A stretch of 64,000 nt of DNA from Lachnospiraceae bacterium. GTDB taxonomy: Bacteria; Bacillota; Clostridia; Lachnospirales; Lachnospiraceae. The position numbers were made by a program, and so were the translations under genes. Positions within the stretch are counted from its first letter, which is position 1; the number at the start of each line of letters is the position of its first letter. This document shows, piece after piece, positions 1 to 6,976 of this stretch. The notes below the pieces were generated by a model. That model did no database searches. It saw nothing but the letters and a program-made list of their open reading frames with translations, and was not told where the DNA came from. Location of the stretch: assembly GCA_014239155.1 (NCBI GenBank), contig JAAZZQ010000075.1, positions 1 through 64,000 of the forward strand, written 5' to 3'.

Positions 1-11
1 ATGTCCAGAAG
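1..11 (-). repeat. Intergenic palindrome copy 4, truncated by the window start
   Basis: The bases reading CTTCTGGACAT on the minus strand lie 8 nt after the stop codon of the coupling-protein gene. They match the left arm of the palindromes at 2482-2504, 2952-2974 and 4945-4967. The right arm is outside the window. Confidence 0.6.
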
Positions 12-18
12 CCGCTAT

Positions 19-1884
19 TCAGTTGTCCGGGGAATCCTTCTCCTGCCCGCTGACTTCCCCACAGTCAAAGGCTTCGTCCACCTCTGTATTCGGAGTGACT
101 TTCATGTGGTGCAGATGCTTCACATAGTCCTCAATGTCAAAGGCGTTTTTCTGGTCATAATCGGACAGCTCTTTGTACCTGCCATGCTTCGTTATATCGA
201 ATTTATCCGAGAAGAATGGTCTGACACCTCTAAGCTGCATGATACATTTCCCGCCGTCCATGACCGCAATCTCATCCTGGCTCATCAGCGCCTTCCCGGT
301 CTTTTGGTAATTCAGACCGTAGGACTGCGATGTTCCCCTTGTATCAGAGGTGTTGTAAAGATCAATGGTTTCCTTCCCTAAAACATCTTCCAGCTCTTTC
401 AGGGTGGTTTTTTCTTTCCCTCCGAGGAATAAAGTAGTGTCACAATTCCCTTCGATTGTGTCGGAATTGTCTTTATAAATTGCCTTTAGCTGGGATTTGG
501 ACTGTAAAATAATGGAAGCCGATATTTCACGGCTTCGGATTGTGGCGATCAGCTTCTCAAACTGCGGAATCTGACCGATATTCGCAAATTCGTCCAACAG
601 CATCCTCACATGAACCGGAAGCCTGCCGTTATAGACATCATCTGCCTTGTCGCAGAGCAGGTTAAAGAGCTGTGAATACATGATTGACACCACGAAATTA
701 AACGTGGCGTCCGTATCTGAAATAATGACGAATAATGCCGTTTTCTGCTCTCCGAGCGTGTCAAGCTCCAGATCGTCATACTCCATCAGGTCACGCAGCT
801 CTTTTATGTCAAATGGCGCTAACCTTGCGCCGCAGCTAATCAGGATAGATTTAGCTGTCTTGCCTGCCGCAAGTTTGTACTTTTTATACTGGCGGACAGC
901 GAAATGATTTGGGTCTTTTTCCTCCAGTTCGTCAAACAGAAGGTCAACAGCGTTTTTGAAATTCTCGTCATCTTCCCTTGCTTCGCTTGCGTCAATCAAA
1001 TCAATCAGCATGGCGAAATTCTGTTCTTCTTCCGGGGCTTCGTACCAGATGTAGGCGATGAGAGCTGTGTAATACAGTTTTTCCGCTTTCACCCAAAAAT
1101 CCTCGCCGGATTGTTGCCCCTCCCCTTTGGTATTGACAATAATCGTGTTTACGAGTTTCAAAATATCCTTTTCGCTCCGAAGATAGGCGAAAGGATTGTA
1201 ATGCATGGACTTCGCAAAGTTTATGGTATTGAGGACTTTTATCTTATATTTTCCCTTTTTCAGCATCTTTCCGCATTCGATCAACACGGTGCCTTTCGGG
1301 TCTGTAACTACAAAGGAGCTGTGCATTTGCATGAGGTTCGGCTTAACAAAAAATCTCGTCTTGCCCGAACCAGAGCCGCCGATCACAAGGATATTTTTAT
1401 TCCTTGCATACTTCGGCTGTTTCGGTCTGCCTGACATCATCAGCCTTTCCGTCTGTGTCAGGAGAATATTGTTCTCAAACTCCGAATCCATATATGGCTC
1501 GATGTCTTTCGCATTTCCCCACCTTGCAGAACCGTACTCCACGCCCTGCCGAAACTTCTTGGCATTCTTCGCCTTGAAATAGACCAGAAGCCTTAATGCA
1601 ATCCCGCAGCACACCCCGATCAGCAGGTCTTTCGGGTAAAAACTTGGTAATGGATTAGAAAACAAATCCTCCATTCCCGCCATGACCGCCATCATCTTTG
1701 CGGAAGCGTCCTGCCCCGGCGATACCCGCCACAGACACGCTGTCTTGTCACAGAAATATCCGGCAAGCACATAAGGAAGGTTCATCAGGACAAGTTTCTT
1801 TTTGTCCAGATTCCCGGTCTTTGCCTTGAGGTTCTTCGGAATGGCTTTTAAGTCTTTGGCTATGCCATTTACGATATTGCTCAT
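19..1884 (-). CDS. VirD4/TcpA-type conjugal transfer coupling protein (TraG/TraD family ATPase)
   Basis: This 621-residue protein is the likely coupling protein, the membrane ATPase that brings the relaxosome to the type IV secretion channel. N-terminal hydrophobic stretches lie around residues 33-45 and 86-103. They are followed by a P-loop GGSGSGKT at 169-176 and a Walker B segment MLLDEFANIG beginning at 428. The length fits Gram-positive TraG/VirD4 proteins. Its ATG overlaps the pcfB stop codon (ATGA), so the two are translationally coupled, as in many enterococcal and clostridial conjugative systems. The stop codon is followed after 8 nt by a copy of the repeated intergenic palindrome. 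The family call is firm. Which relaxase it serves cannot be seen. Confidence 0.95.
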   Translation of the reverse strand: MSNIVNGIAKDLKAIPKNLKAKTGNLDKKKLVLMNLPYVLAGYFCDKTACLWRVSPGQDASAKMMAVMAGMEDLFSNPLPSFYPKDLLIGVCCGIALRLLVYFKAKNAKKFRQGVEYGSARWGNAKDIEPYMDSEFENNILLTQTERLMMSGRPKQPKYARNKNILVIGGSGSGKTRFFVKPNLMQMHSSFVVTDPKGTVLIECGKMLKKGKYKIKVLNTINFAKSMHYNPFAYLRSEKDILKLVNTIIVNTKGEGQQSGEDFWVKAEKLYYTALIAYIWYEAPEEEQNFAMLIDLIDASEAREDDENFKNAVDLLFDELEEKDPNHFAVRQYKKYKLAAGKTAKSILISCGARLAPFDIKELRDLMEYDDLELDTLGEQKTALFVIISDTDATFNFVVSIMYSQLFNLLCDKADDVYNGRLPVHVRMLLDEFANIGQIPQFEKLIATIRSREISASIILQSKSQLKAIYKDNSDTIEGNCDTTLFLGGKEKTTLKELEDVLGKETIDLYNTSDTRGTSQSYGLNYQKTGKALMSQDEIAVMDGGKCIMQLRGVRPFFSDKFDITKHGRYKELSDYDQKNAFDIEDYVKHLHHMKVTPNTEVDEAFDCGEVSGQEKDSPDN

Positions 1885-2369
1885 AAGCTCTGCCCCCTGT
1901 CCTTGTTTTTCTCCCGGCTCCGTTCCCGGTTCTTGTCCTGCGATACTGCGTCTTTGAAACGCTTTAACTTCTCCCTTACGGAAACTTTTCCTTTCTTCTT
2001 CTCGTTACCATAAACAAATTCCTTAAATGCCTGCGCTACCGCATCGGCATCTTTGCCCTTAAAAAAGACCAGATATTTCGGCGGCTCGCACGTCTTGTCT
2101 TTCTTTATGGCAAAATCAACATTGTACTTTTTCGCCACACGTTCAAAAGATTTGATATTGCCGTCAGTGACCTCAATGGACGAAACCCCCATGCCTTCGC
2201 CAACGAGCTTTTTCACAGATGTTTTTCCATGCGTTTTCCGGGCATTTTGCCCTGATTTCTGCTTTTGGTGGTTTAAATACATCCTCATTGCGGCTTTCAG
2301 CACATTGGTGTCTAATTTTGCGGTCTTAATCACAAGGGCGATTGTTTTCTGTGTTACTTCCTCCTGCAT
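1881..2369 (-). CDS. pcfB: PcfB family conjugation accessory protein
   Basis: This 162-residue protein resembles PcfB/DUF3801 proteins, which are encoded beside coupling proteins in pCF10-like plasmids and Tn1549-like elements. In pCF10, PcfB is an accessory that joins the relaxase and coupling protein. The C-terminal 40 residues are strongly charged and Lys/Arg-rich. A good Shine-Dalgarno (AAGGAGG) lies before the ATG. The gene overlaps the coupling-protein start by 4 nt. The call rests on context plus overall resemblance. No enzymatic motif is visible. Confidence 0.8.
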   Translation of the reverse strand: MQEEVTQKTIALVIKTAKLDTNVLKAAMRMYLNHQKQKSGQNARKTHGKTSVKKLVGEGMGVSSIEVTDGNIKSFERVAKKYNVDFAIKKDKTCEPPKYLVFFKGKDADAVAQAFKEFVYGNEKKKGKVSVREKLKRFKDAVSQDKNRERSREKNKDRGQSL

Positions 2370-2407
2370 GAAACACCTCCTTGTTCATTCCTGTCAAAGA
2401 CCATGCA

Positions 2408-2464
2408 CTAAGGCGGAATCCCCCGGCAGGTAATGTAAAAGACAATTTTTAATTTGATATACAT
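2408..2464 (-). CDS. Possible 18-residue peptide upstream of pcfB
   Basis: An ATG at 2464 has a strong Shine-Dalgarno (AAGGAGG, about 5 nt away) and opens an 18-codon frame ending in TAG 38 nt before the pcfB start. It begins just after the palindrome at 2482-2504. The peptide starts MYIKLKIVFYI and is partly hydrophobic. It could be a leader peptide, a coupling peptide or chance. The ribosome-binding site is the main support. Confidence 0.3.
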   Translation of the reverse strand: MYIKLKIVFYITCRGIPP

Positions 2465-2481
2465 ATTTTCCTCCTTTTCCA

Positions 2482-2504
2482 CTTTTGGACATCGTGTCCA
2501 GAAG
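2482..2504 (-). repeat. Intergenic palindrome copy 1
   Basis: On the minus strand, CTTCTGGACA and TGTCCAAAAG flank a 3-base centre (CGA). The arms pair over 10 positions with one mismatch. The palindrome begins directly after the TAA at 2505 and is followed by AGTGGAAA and a Shine-Dalgarno. The same layout occurs at 2952-2974, partly at 4945-4967, and probably at 1-11. Confidence 0.8.
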
Positions 2505-2936
2505 TTAATTTTGCTGGCACTCTGTCCTGATATAATCCTCATATTTTTTTAATTCCATATCTGTATCAACGCCATAGGACAAACAGATGTCCGTAAATCC
2601 GCACAGGCTGTCAGCGTTCAAAAAGTCTTTATAAAGCCTGCCAAAATCATCAGCAAACTTTTCTATGATCTGCTCATGGCTGTCCTGGGGAGAATAACGG
2701 TAATAAATTTTCCTCCCGCTTGTCTTTCCCCTCATATCTGTCAGGTGGTAATGCACTTCCCCCAACTGCTTTACCGTAATATATATATCATTGCCCCGCC
2801 TTCTTAACTGAAAGCAGGTAACGCTGTGCCTTGTTGCAATCGTAATATTCGGATTCACCCCTGCTTTTGTGCATCCCTCCGCTAATTTTGAGAACAGCGC
2901 AGCAACCGCTTTTTTCTGAAAATCAATTTTATCCAT
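2505..2936 (-). CDS. Conserved-looking small ICE protein, unknown function
   Basis: This 143-residue protein has no motif I recognise and no signal peptide or membrane segment. It contains a basic central part (RHSVTCFQLRRRGNDIYITVKQ) and an acidic C-terminus, which suggests a soluble cytoplasmic protein. It lies in the same direction as pcfB and the coupling protein and is bracketed on both sides by copies of the repeated palindrome, so it probably belongs to the same transcript. An accessory role in transfer is inference from position only. Confidence 0.7.
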   Translation of the reverse strand: MDKIDFQKKAVAALFSKLAEGCTKAGVNPNITIATRHSVTCFQLRRRGNDIYITVKQLGEVHYHLTDMRGKTSGRKIYYRYSPQDSHEQIIEKFADDFGRLYKDFLNADSLCGFTDICLSYGVDTDMELKKYEDYIRTECQQN

Positions 2937-2951
2937 TCTTTTCCCTTTCCA

Positions 2952-2974
2952 CCTCTGGACATTGTGTCCAGAAG
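2952..2974 (-). repeat. Intergenic palindrome copy 2
   Basis: The arms CTTCTGGACA and TGTCCAGAGG pair over 10 positions including one G-U, around a CAA centre. It lies immediately after the TAA at 2975 and just before the ribosome-binding region of the next gene. It is the most perfect of the four copies. Confidence 0.8.
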
Positions 2975-3640
2975 TTATTCTTTTTCATTCATGCAGTAGA
3001 TGGTATAAAGGCTGGCAGACAGTTCCCCGTCCGTATACTCCACATCGTCAAGCAAAAGAGCCTGAAACAGTACATCCTCCACACACTCAAGCCGCACTTT
3101 CCTTTGTTCCTGCTCTGCAAGGTGTCCGTACTCCACCCCGTCAGAAACAACAGATTTTCTTGCCGCAACACAATAAGTAAACAGACCGAGGATATATTTA
3201 TTTGACATGATAAAGGCATATGTTTCCTGTCCGTCATGGATCATCCGGTATTTTTCTGCTTCTTCCTGTGGAAGCAGAAAAACACACCGTACTGTTTCCA
3301 GACAAAGCCCTCTGCCATAGTCCGGCTTTAGCCGGTTCTTATACCTCTGTATCCCCGCATAAATCCTCTCACGGTCAATAACGGAGCGTGTGCGCTTAAA
3401 CTGCGGATTTTTGCAGAATAAATCCCAATCCATATATACGTTGTTGATGATGGTCTTTTCTGCATACTGGCGGAAAGATTTCAGCCTTAACAGATAGGCA
3501 AGCACTTCGTCCAGTTTTTCTTCTGATGTAACGGTCTGGAAAGGGTTTGCGCCAAATTCCAGCCTGTCAAACATCAGCGGGCAGCTCCCTTTTTTTGCCT
3601 CACGCTCCATTACCCGTTTCACATCCCGTAATGATTCCAC
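2975..3640 (-). CDS. ICE protein of unknown function, 221 residues
   Basis: The frame opens with GTG at 3640, preceded by AGGAGG 8 nt away, and runs 221 codons. I do not recognise the family. The protein is soluble-looking, with a basic region around residues 75-115 (many Arg and Lys, a possible nucleic-acid-binding surface) and an acidic C-terminal part. It shares direction and palindrome-marked junctions with the genes downstream, so it is probably cotranscribed with the transfer genes. Confidence 0.65.
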   Translation of the reverse strand: MESLRDVKRVMEREAKKGSCPLMFDRLEFGANPFQTVTSEEKLDEVLAYLLRLKSFRQYAEKTIINNVYMDWDLFCKNPQFKRTRSVIDRERIYAGIQRYKNRLKPDYGRGLCLETVRCVFLLPQEEAEKYRMIHDGQETYAFIMSNKYILGLFTYCVAARKSVVSDGVEYGHLAEQEQRKVRLECVEDVLFQALLLDDVEYTDGELSASLYTIYCMNEKE

Positions 3641-3788
3641 ATTGTTCTCCTCCTTTTTCCCGATACACCCGACCAGAAGTAATAAAAAAGGCAGCTACAA
3701 ATCTATACTGATTCATAACCGCCTTCACGCTGTTTCCATATTTCATTTTTTTAAGACAGAGGGCTTCACCCTCCGTACCTCCTGAATC

Positions 3789-3832
3789 CTTGCAGGAAGT
3801 GTGATTGAAAAGATAATCACACTTCCTGCAAG
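3789..3832 (-). repeat. Perfect 18-bp inverted repeat (long hairpin) inside the ICE operon
   Basis: CTTGCAGGAAGTGTGATT at 3789-3806 is exactly mirrored at 3815-3832, with an 8-base loop. It lies about 38 nt after the stop of the gene at 3870-4235 and about 150 nt before the next gene. Neither strand has a T-run after it, so it is not a standard intrinsic terminator. An mRNA-stabilising stem, a processing site or a protein-binding site are all possible. Confidence 0.75.
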
Positions 3833-3869
3833 GCTGAAAAGTGCCGCCCTCCACGTTTTAGCGGACTTG

Positions 3870-4235
3870 TCATATCTCGATTCCCGCTGCTATTGCGAAA
3901 GCCTGTTTCCTGCCCATAAGCTCATTTTTCTTTTCTTCCGGCAGGCTTTTGAATATCCCGTCATAGCCTTCTTCCAAAAGCGGCGTTCCCTCTGCAAAAT
4001 GGTAAAGCCATGCGTTCAGCCATTCTTCCCACAAATCCTCAAAAAGCTCCTTGCTGTCTGTAAATGTATAATCATTCTCAAAGCCTGTTGACGGCGTGTA
4101 ATATTGCAGCTTCACAAAACCGTACCTTCCGGCATCCAGCACAATGACATCCACATCTTCAAGCAGCGTAAATGCGTCCGCCACCTTCCGGCATTTTTCC
4201 TGTTCTTCTTTTGTAATATATGTTTTCTTTTCCAT
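3870..4235 (-). CDS. Small acidic ICE protein, unknown function
   Basis: I choose the ATG at 4235 over an upstream in-frame GTG at 4253 because GAGGAG sits about 10 nt before it. The product is about 121 residues, acidic, rich in aromatic residues in its middle and without membrane segments. I do not recognise a domain. It sits between two other small unknown genes of the same strand, downstream of the strong promoter at 4643-4671. Such small acidic proteins are common in ICE accessory regions; some are antirestriction proteins, but nothing here shows that. Confidence 0.6.
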   Translation of the reverse strand: MEKKTYITKEEQEKCRKVADAFTLLEDVDVIVLDAGRYGFVKLQYYTPSTGFENDYTFTDSKELFEDLWEEWLNAWLYHFAEGTPLLEEGYDGIFKSLPEEKKNELMGRKQAFAIAAGIEI

Positions 4236-4262
4236 AAGCCTGCATCTCCTCACACTTATTTT

Positions 4263-4586
4263 TTATACACCTTCCAAAATGCCAATCCTTGAAAATCTTT
4301 CCATAAGGGTATCATCTGGTTCAAATTCCCGCAGAATGGAAGTGTCTGCGAAAATAAACCTCTCCTTATAGCGGCTCATGACATCAAGCAGCATAAGAAA
4401 ACATTCCTGATGATAGAGCAGGCTGGCAAGGCAGAGCAGCTCACTGTCTTTTAATTCCCCAATCCTGAAATAATTTTCAAAATCATACTGGTCTGCAAAC
4501 TTGCAGAAAGCCACTTTTTCCAGCAGCAGCTCTTTCCCCACTCCGTCCTGTTCCTCATATATTTCCCGAAGTTTTTTCCTGTCCAT
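4263..4586 (-). CDS. Small ICE protein, first gene after the strong leftward promoter
   Basis: Two in-frame ATGs exist at 4592 and 4586. The second has the better spacing (9 nt) from AAAGGAG. The product has about 107 residues, is leucine-rich and predicted helical, with no motif I recognise. It is the first gene behind a near-consensus promoter and may therefore start the long operon leading to the transfer genes. Function unknown. Confidence 0.6.
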   Translation of the reverse strand: MDRKKLREIYEEQDGVGKELLLEKVAFCKFADQYDFENYFRIGELKDSELLCLASLLYHQECFLMLLDVMSRYKERFIFADTSILREFEPDDTLMERFSRIGILEGV

Positions 4587-4642
4587 ATCCATGTACTCCT
4601 TTCTGTTTTTAATCTCTGATTTTGGTAACTATAACCATCTCC

Positions 4643-4671
4643 ATTATAGGAGCATAATAATACATATTCAA
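4643..4671 (-). promoter_or_regulatory. Strong sigma-A type promoter for the leftward ICE operon
   Basis: On the minus strand, TTGAAT (4666-4671) and a perfect TATAAT (4643-4648) are 17 bp apart. Transcription would start near 4636 and enter the gene at 4263-4586. The promoter lies in the divergent gap beside the HTH gene at 4701, whose product is a natural candidate to control it. Confidence 0.75.
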
Positions 4672-4700
4672 GTAGAAAAAGGAGGAAAATACCGCATATT

Positions 4701-4925
4701 ATGATTAAATTCGACAAACTTTTCCGCACCCTGAAAGAAAACGGAATCAGCCAGTACAGCCTCTATACCCATCATGGCATCAGCCGTTCACAGATACAGC
4801 GGCTGAAAAATAACGAATCTGTCACCACCCATACACTGAACATGATACTGAATATCTTAGGCGATGGCTTTTCCCTCAATGACATTGCCGAATTTACGCC
4901 TGATACGGAACAGCCGGAGAAATAA
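4701..4925 (+). CDS. Small helix-turn-helix (Cro/CI-like) regulator
   Basis: This 74-residue protein is almost only a helix-turn-helix domain of the XRE/Cro type: SLYTHHGISRSQIQRLKNN gives the two helices, and the following TLNMILNIL segment is typical of the fourth helix. It is transcribed divergently from the transfer operon, with the leftward promoter between them, so it probably represses or tunes that operon. AAGGAGG lies about 15 nt before the ATG, which is long. It is the only plus-strand gene in this ICE segment and converges on the end of repA. Confidence 0.85.
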   Translation: MIKFDKLFRTLKENGISQYSLYTHHGISRSQIQRLKNNESVTTHTLNMILNILGDGFSLNDIAEFTPDTEQPEK

Positions 4926-4944
4926 GCCCCGCCTGTTTCCTTCA

Positions 4945-4967
4945 CTTTTGGACATCATGTCCAGAAG
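4945..4967 (-). repeat. Intergenic palindrome copy 3, after repA
   Basis: CTTCTGGACA and TGTCCAAAAG surround TGA, four bases after the repA TAA. Unlike copies 1 and 2, no minus-strand gene starts behind it; the HTH gene ends there from the other side. Confidence 0.8.
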
Positions 4968-4971
4968 CATT

Positions 4972-6063
4972 TTATGTAATCCCCTTTTTCGCCCACCCTC
5001 CACCGTACATATCATGCTGTACCTCCTGCTGGTAATAATGGCTCATGGTTGAGGGGGCATTGTAAAGTGTGGTAATCAGGTATGCCCTGATATTGGTAAT
5101 CTTTGTTGTGGTATCTTTCATGCACCCCATGACATATTCCACATGGCTGCTGTTCAGTTTCAGGAAACGGGATTTTACAAGCTCATATGGATATTCTTCC
5201 CCGTTGATGCGTATTTTCTCACGTTTTACGCATACCACATCACAGATTGTTTCATAGATTTCCTCGTACATCTCCTTATCGTGATACTGGTCATATTTCA
5301 TGTGATGCTCATATTCGATATTGTCACGGATCAATGCCATATAGGCGGCTGTTTCATCAATCCTATCCATCATATCCGCTTTTTCCTGTGCCACTGGGTT
5401 ATCCACATCTGCCACAGATTGATTGATAAGATTGGTATAACTCACATCGTTATAATTCTGATTGTTATAGTTAGTATTGTTATAATTAGGGACAAATCCT
5501 TTTACTTCTTGAAGTTCAGTTTCTTTACTTGCAGAAGTTAAATTCTTTTCCCTCTTGAAGTCAGATTCCTTTACTTCCAGAAGTTCAGTTTCTTTACTTG
5601 CAGAAGTTAAATTTCTTTCCTTCTTGAAGTAAAGATTTTTTACTTCTGTAGAAACATCAGTGTTTGCGGACTTTTTTTCGCCCTCTTTTTCTGGCACAGA
5701 AGCAAAATTTTTCACATATATGATGTCAGGTTTTCCAAGTCCCCTGCGTTTTTTCTCAATTAGTCCAATTCCATTGTCTGCATCAAGTTCTTTGATAATC
5801 TTTATGCAGGTAGGTTTGGAACAGCCCAAATCCTCCATAATATTCTCCACAGCATAAATAATATATGCCCGGTTTTCATCGTCCAGCCACCCATTTTTCA
5901 TAGACAGCGCCATTCTGTCAAGCATCAGCCCATACAGGAGCTTAGCATCGCTGCTAAGCCCCTTGAAACGCTCGTCCTTTATCAAGAGTCGGGGAACACG
6001 GTAAAAAGAAAACTGCTCCGCTTCAACGCCATAGTAATAATCAAACTTTAATGGCTCGCCCAT
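4972..6063 (-). CDS. repA: Replication initiator RepA (RepA_N family)
   Basis: The N-terminal 120 residues match the RepA_N initiator domain: a stretch from FYRVPRLLI through LSSDAKLLYGLMLDRM, then the winged-helix part CSKPTCIKIIKELD. The C-terminal part resembles the domain often joined to it (DUF6017). The middle, about residues 140-205, is a low-complexity linker with two 23-residue repeats (containing LTSASKETEL) and an Asn/Tyr-rich stretch. The underlying DNA is a 23-bp iteron array. RepA_N plasmids such as pAD1 are known to keep the replication origin inside the rep gene. It is followed downstream on the operon by no partner and preceded by parB (13 nt gap). It probably gives the excised element autonomous replication. 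Confidence 0.93.
   Translation of the reverse strand: MGEPLKFDYYYGVEAEQFSFYRVPRLLIKDERFKGLSSDAKLLYGLMLDRMALSMKNGWLDDENRAYIIYAVENIMEDLGCSKPTCIKIIKELDADNGIGLIEKKRRGLGKPDIIYVKNFASVPEKEGEKKSANTDVSTEVKNLYFKKERNLTSASKETELLEVKESDFKREKNLTSASKETELQEVKGFVPNYNNTNYNNQNYNDVSYTNLINQSVADVDNPVAQEKADMMDRIDETAAYMALIRDNIEYEHHMKYDQYHDKEMYEEIYETICDVVCVKREKIRINGEEYPYELVKSRFLKLNSSHVEYVMGCMKDTTTKITNIRAYLITTLYNAPSTMSHYYQQEVQHDMYGGGWAKKGIT
5446..5490. other. AT-rich stretch beside the iterons, candidate unwinding element
   Basis: Three close copies of GTTATAATT or GTTATAGTT lie at 5450, 5464 and 5479, next to the iterons at 5502. They encode the Asn/Tyr-rich part of RepA. An AT-rich block beside iterons is the usual layout of a duplex unwinding element, but this is inference. 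Confidence 0.4.
5502..5639. repeat. Six 23-bp iterons inside repA, candidate replication origin
   Basis: Units start at 5502, 5525, 5548, 5571, 5594 and 5617, exactly 23 bp apart, and a degenerate seventh starts at 5640. The shared core is close to TTACTTCNNGAAGTT, an inverted repeat; units 1 and 4 have perfect ACTTC/GAAGT arms. Because 23 is not a multiple of 3, the period cannot come from a simple protein repeat: the protein repeats only every 69 bp. This points to selection on DNA, most likely RepA binding. Confidence 0.85.
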
Positions 6064-6076
6064 TCTACCGCCCCTT

Positions 6077-6976
6077 TCACTGTTTCCTCACGCCTTTCGT
6101 GGCGTTCCATTCCTCCAAAAGCTGGATAATGATGCCCTCTATATCGTCATTGGAATAGTCCTCTGAAAAATACCTGCTGATCTTATCGCCTTTGATTGTT
6201 ACTTTTCTTTCCTTCGGCTTTTCCTCCGCCAGTATCAGGCGCACCATTGCCAGCGTAAGCTCACCGCTTTTCCCATACTCCTTCAGCTTTGCCGCCTGTG
6301 CATTGGAAACAGACACGCCCGTTTCCAGAAGGACAGCCTCCACATACTGCTGTTGTTCTTCTGATAAAAAAGAAATGTCCACTCCCTGTGATATTCCTAT
6401 CTTCTTTGTGTCTACCATATCAAGCAGTTCATCAGAAAGCCTTGCAAGCCATACATACCTCTGCACCGTCTTTCCGCTTTCCCCGGCAGCTTCCCCCACT
6501 TCGTCAAGGGTACTGCCGCCCTTGCTGCCCTGATGCTTCATCGCTTCATACTTCATAGCGTAAGCCTTTGCTTTCTCACTTGGCAGAATGTCCTCCCGCT
6601 GGATATTGGAATCCACCATGATAATCGTAGCTTCATCGTCCGTATAGTTTCTTACAATGACAGGCATAGTGTCAAGCCCTGCCAGTTCAGAGCCACGTTT
6701 CCTCCGGTGTCCGGCTATGATTTCATAGCCGCCTTCTGTCCTCGGTCTTGCAAGCCCTGGCACAAGCACGCCATATTTACTGATACTCTCTGTGGTTTCT
6801 TCCATTTTTTCATCATCAAGGACACGGAACGGGTGTCCTTTGAACATATGTAAATCTGCCAGTTTTGCATGAATAATCTGCTCTCCTGAAACATTTTCTA
6901 CAGTTCCGAATAAATCATCATAGCTGTTCAGCCTGACTTTTGATGCGCTTCCTGCCTTACCTACCTTACCTGCCAT
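6077..6976 (-). CDS. parB: ParB/RepB/Spo0J family partition protein
   Basis: The ATG at 6976 is preferred to an upstream TTG because GGAGG lies 9 nt before it. The product has about 299 residues. It shows the ParB CTPase motif around GHRRKRGSELAG, the following NIQREDILPSEKAKAY segment, and a central HTH region (GEAAGESGKTVQRYVWL). The gene overlaps the 3' end of parA by 11 nt, so the pair is translationally coupled. Together they should segregate or position the element's DNA when it is extrachromosomal. A cognate parS site is not obvious; the palindromes in the transfer operon are one candidate. Confidence 0.93.
   Translation of the reverse strand: MAGKVGKAGSASKVRLNSYDDLFGTVENVSGEQIIHAKLADLHMFKGHPFRVLDDEKMEETTESISKYGVLVPGLARPRTEGGYEIIAGHRRKRGSELAGLDTMPVIVRNYTDDEATIIMVDSNIQREDILPSEKAKAYAMKYEAMKHQGSKGGSTLDEVGEAAGESGKTVQRYVWLARLSDELLDMVDTKKIGISQGVDISFLSEEQQQYVEAVLLETGVSVSNAQAAKLKEYGKSGELTLAMVRLILAEEKPKERKVTIKGDKISRYFSEDYSNDDIEGIIIQLLEEWNATKGVRKQ

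Noticed and set aside
904-1434. Plus-strand open frame within the coupling-protein gene
   Set aside because: It lies wholly opposite a clear VirD4-type gene and has no recognisable motif.
3600-3854. Open frame of 84 residues on the minus strand between two ICE genes
   Set aside because: It overlaps the 5' end of the gene at 2975-3640 in another frame, runs through the long hairpin, and its start has no convincing ribosome site. A shorter internal start was considered, but nothing supports it.
4451-4729. 92-residue minus-strand frame with a hydrophobic start across the divergent promoter
   Set aside because: It spans the promoter at 4643-4671 and overlaps the HTH gene start; the downstream part is a shadow of the gene at 4263-4586.
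5069-5541. Hydrophobic plus-strand frames opposite repA
   Set aside because: They are antisense to a recognised RepA_N gene; the apparent hydrophobicity comes from the complement of Asn- and Asp-rich codons.
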